NCBI RefSeq assembly: GCF_033807575.1
Contig: NC_084717.1
Location: 13,863,300-13,927,299, forward strand
Length of the DNA stretch: 64,000 bases
Direction of reading: 5' to 3'
DNA from: Cydia pomonella
Lineage: Eukaryota > Arthropoda > Insecta > Lepidoptera > Tortricidae
Made by a program: the position numbers and the translations under genes. Each line of letters opens with the position of its first letter. Position 1 is the first letter of the stretch. The notes beneath the pieces were generated by a model that worked only from the letters and a program-made list of their open reading frames with translations, was not told where the DNA came from and made no database searches. Below are positions 63,990 through 64,000 of this stretch, one piece after another.

Positions 63990-64000
63990 CAAAGTAATAA

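Overview
The window looks like lepidopteran (moth or butterfly) genomic DNA. It is AT-rich and has many small exons with canonical GT/AG borders. It carries dispersed repeats that I recognise from Lepidoptera, such as the 'GGGTTCCGTACC' family, short inverted-repeat elements and an RTE LINE tail, together with BEL/Pao and Gypsy LTR retrotransposons. There is one host gene on the + strand. It is the homologue of UNC80, the large auxiliary and scaffold subunit of the NALCN sodium-leak channel. I reconstructed 36 consecutive coding exons (1180-37923, 5,735 coding bases, about 1,910 codons). All 35 internal junctions keep phase and no stop interrupts the frame. The window opens inside an intron, so the N-terminal part lies upstream. 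The true 3' end is not proven.

Layout. 1-19657 holds unc80 exons 1-19 with moderate introns. 19658-25807 is a complete, apparently young BEL/Pao retrotransposon (minus strand, identical 187-bp LTRs, GACAA target duplication) in intron 19. 26036-37923 holds exons 20-36. 37821-38672 is an in-frame 132-bp tandem array that starts inside exon 36. 39023-44058 is a complete Gypsy element (minus). 44059-51158 is a patchwork of LINE fragments, inverted-repeat elements, a tRNA-derived SINE, and a 283-bp triplication that carries an exon-like segment. 51159-63989 is a 12.8-kb BEL/Pao element (minus, identical 835-bp LTRs, CAAAG target duplication). A 4.3-kb non-LTR retrotransposon is nested inside its pol gene.

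The most unusual feature is a set of local tandem arrays in unc80 that straddle exon/intron borders. They are: the 5' edge of exon 6 in 16 copies, exon 10 in 4 copies, the 3' edge of exon 26 in 8 copies, the 3' edge of exon 36 in 7 copies, a small remnant of exon 21, and possibly a downstream exon in 3 copies. The main arrays sit on very GC-rich exons, while neighbouring AT-rich exons are single. The exon 36 unit is exactly 44 codons long and stays open, so intron retention would give a repeat-rich alternative C-terminus.

Most classifiable retroelements lie antisense to unc80, as expected for insertions tolerated in introns. This includes those in 39-64 kb, which is consistent with (but does not prove) transcription continuing across that region. 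I saw no CRISPR array, stand-alone tRNA, rRNA, operon or other prokaryotic feature.
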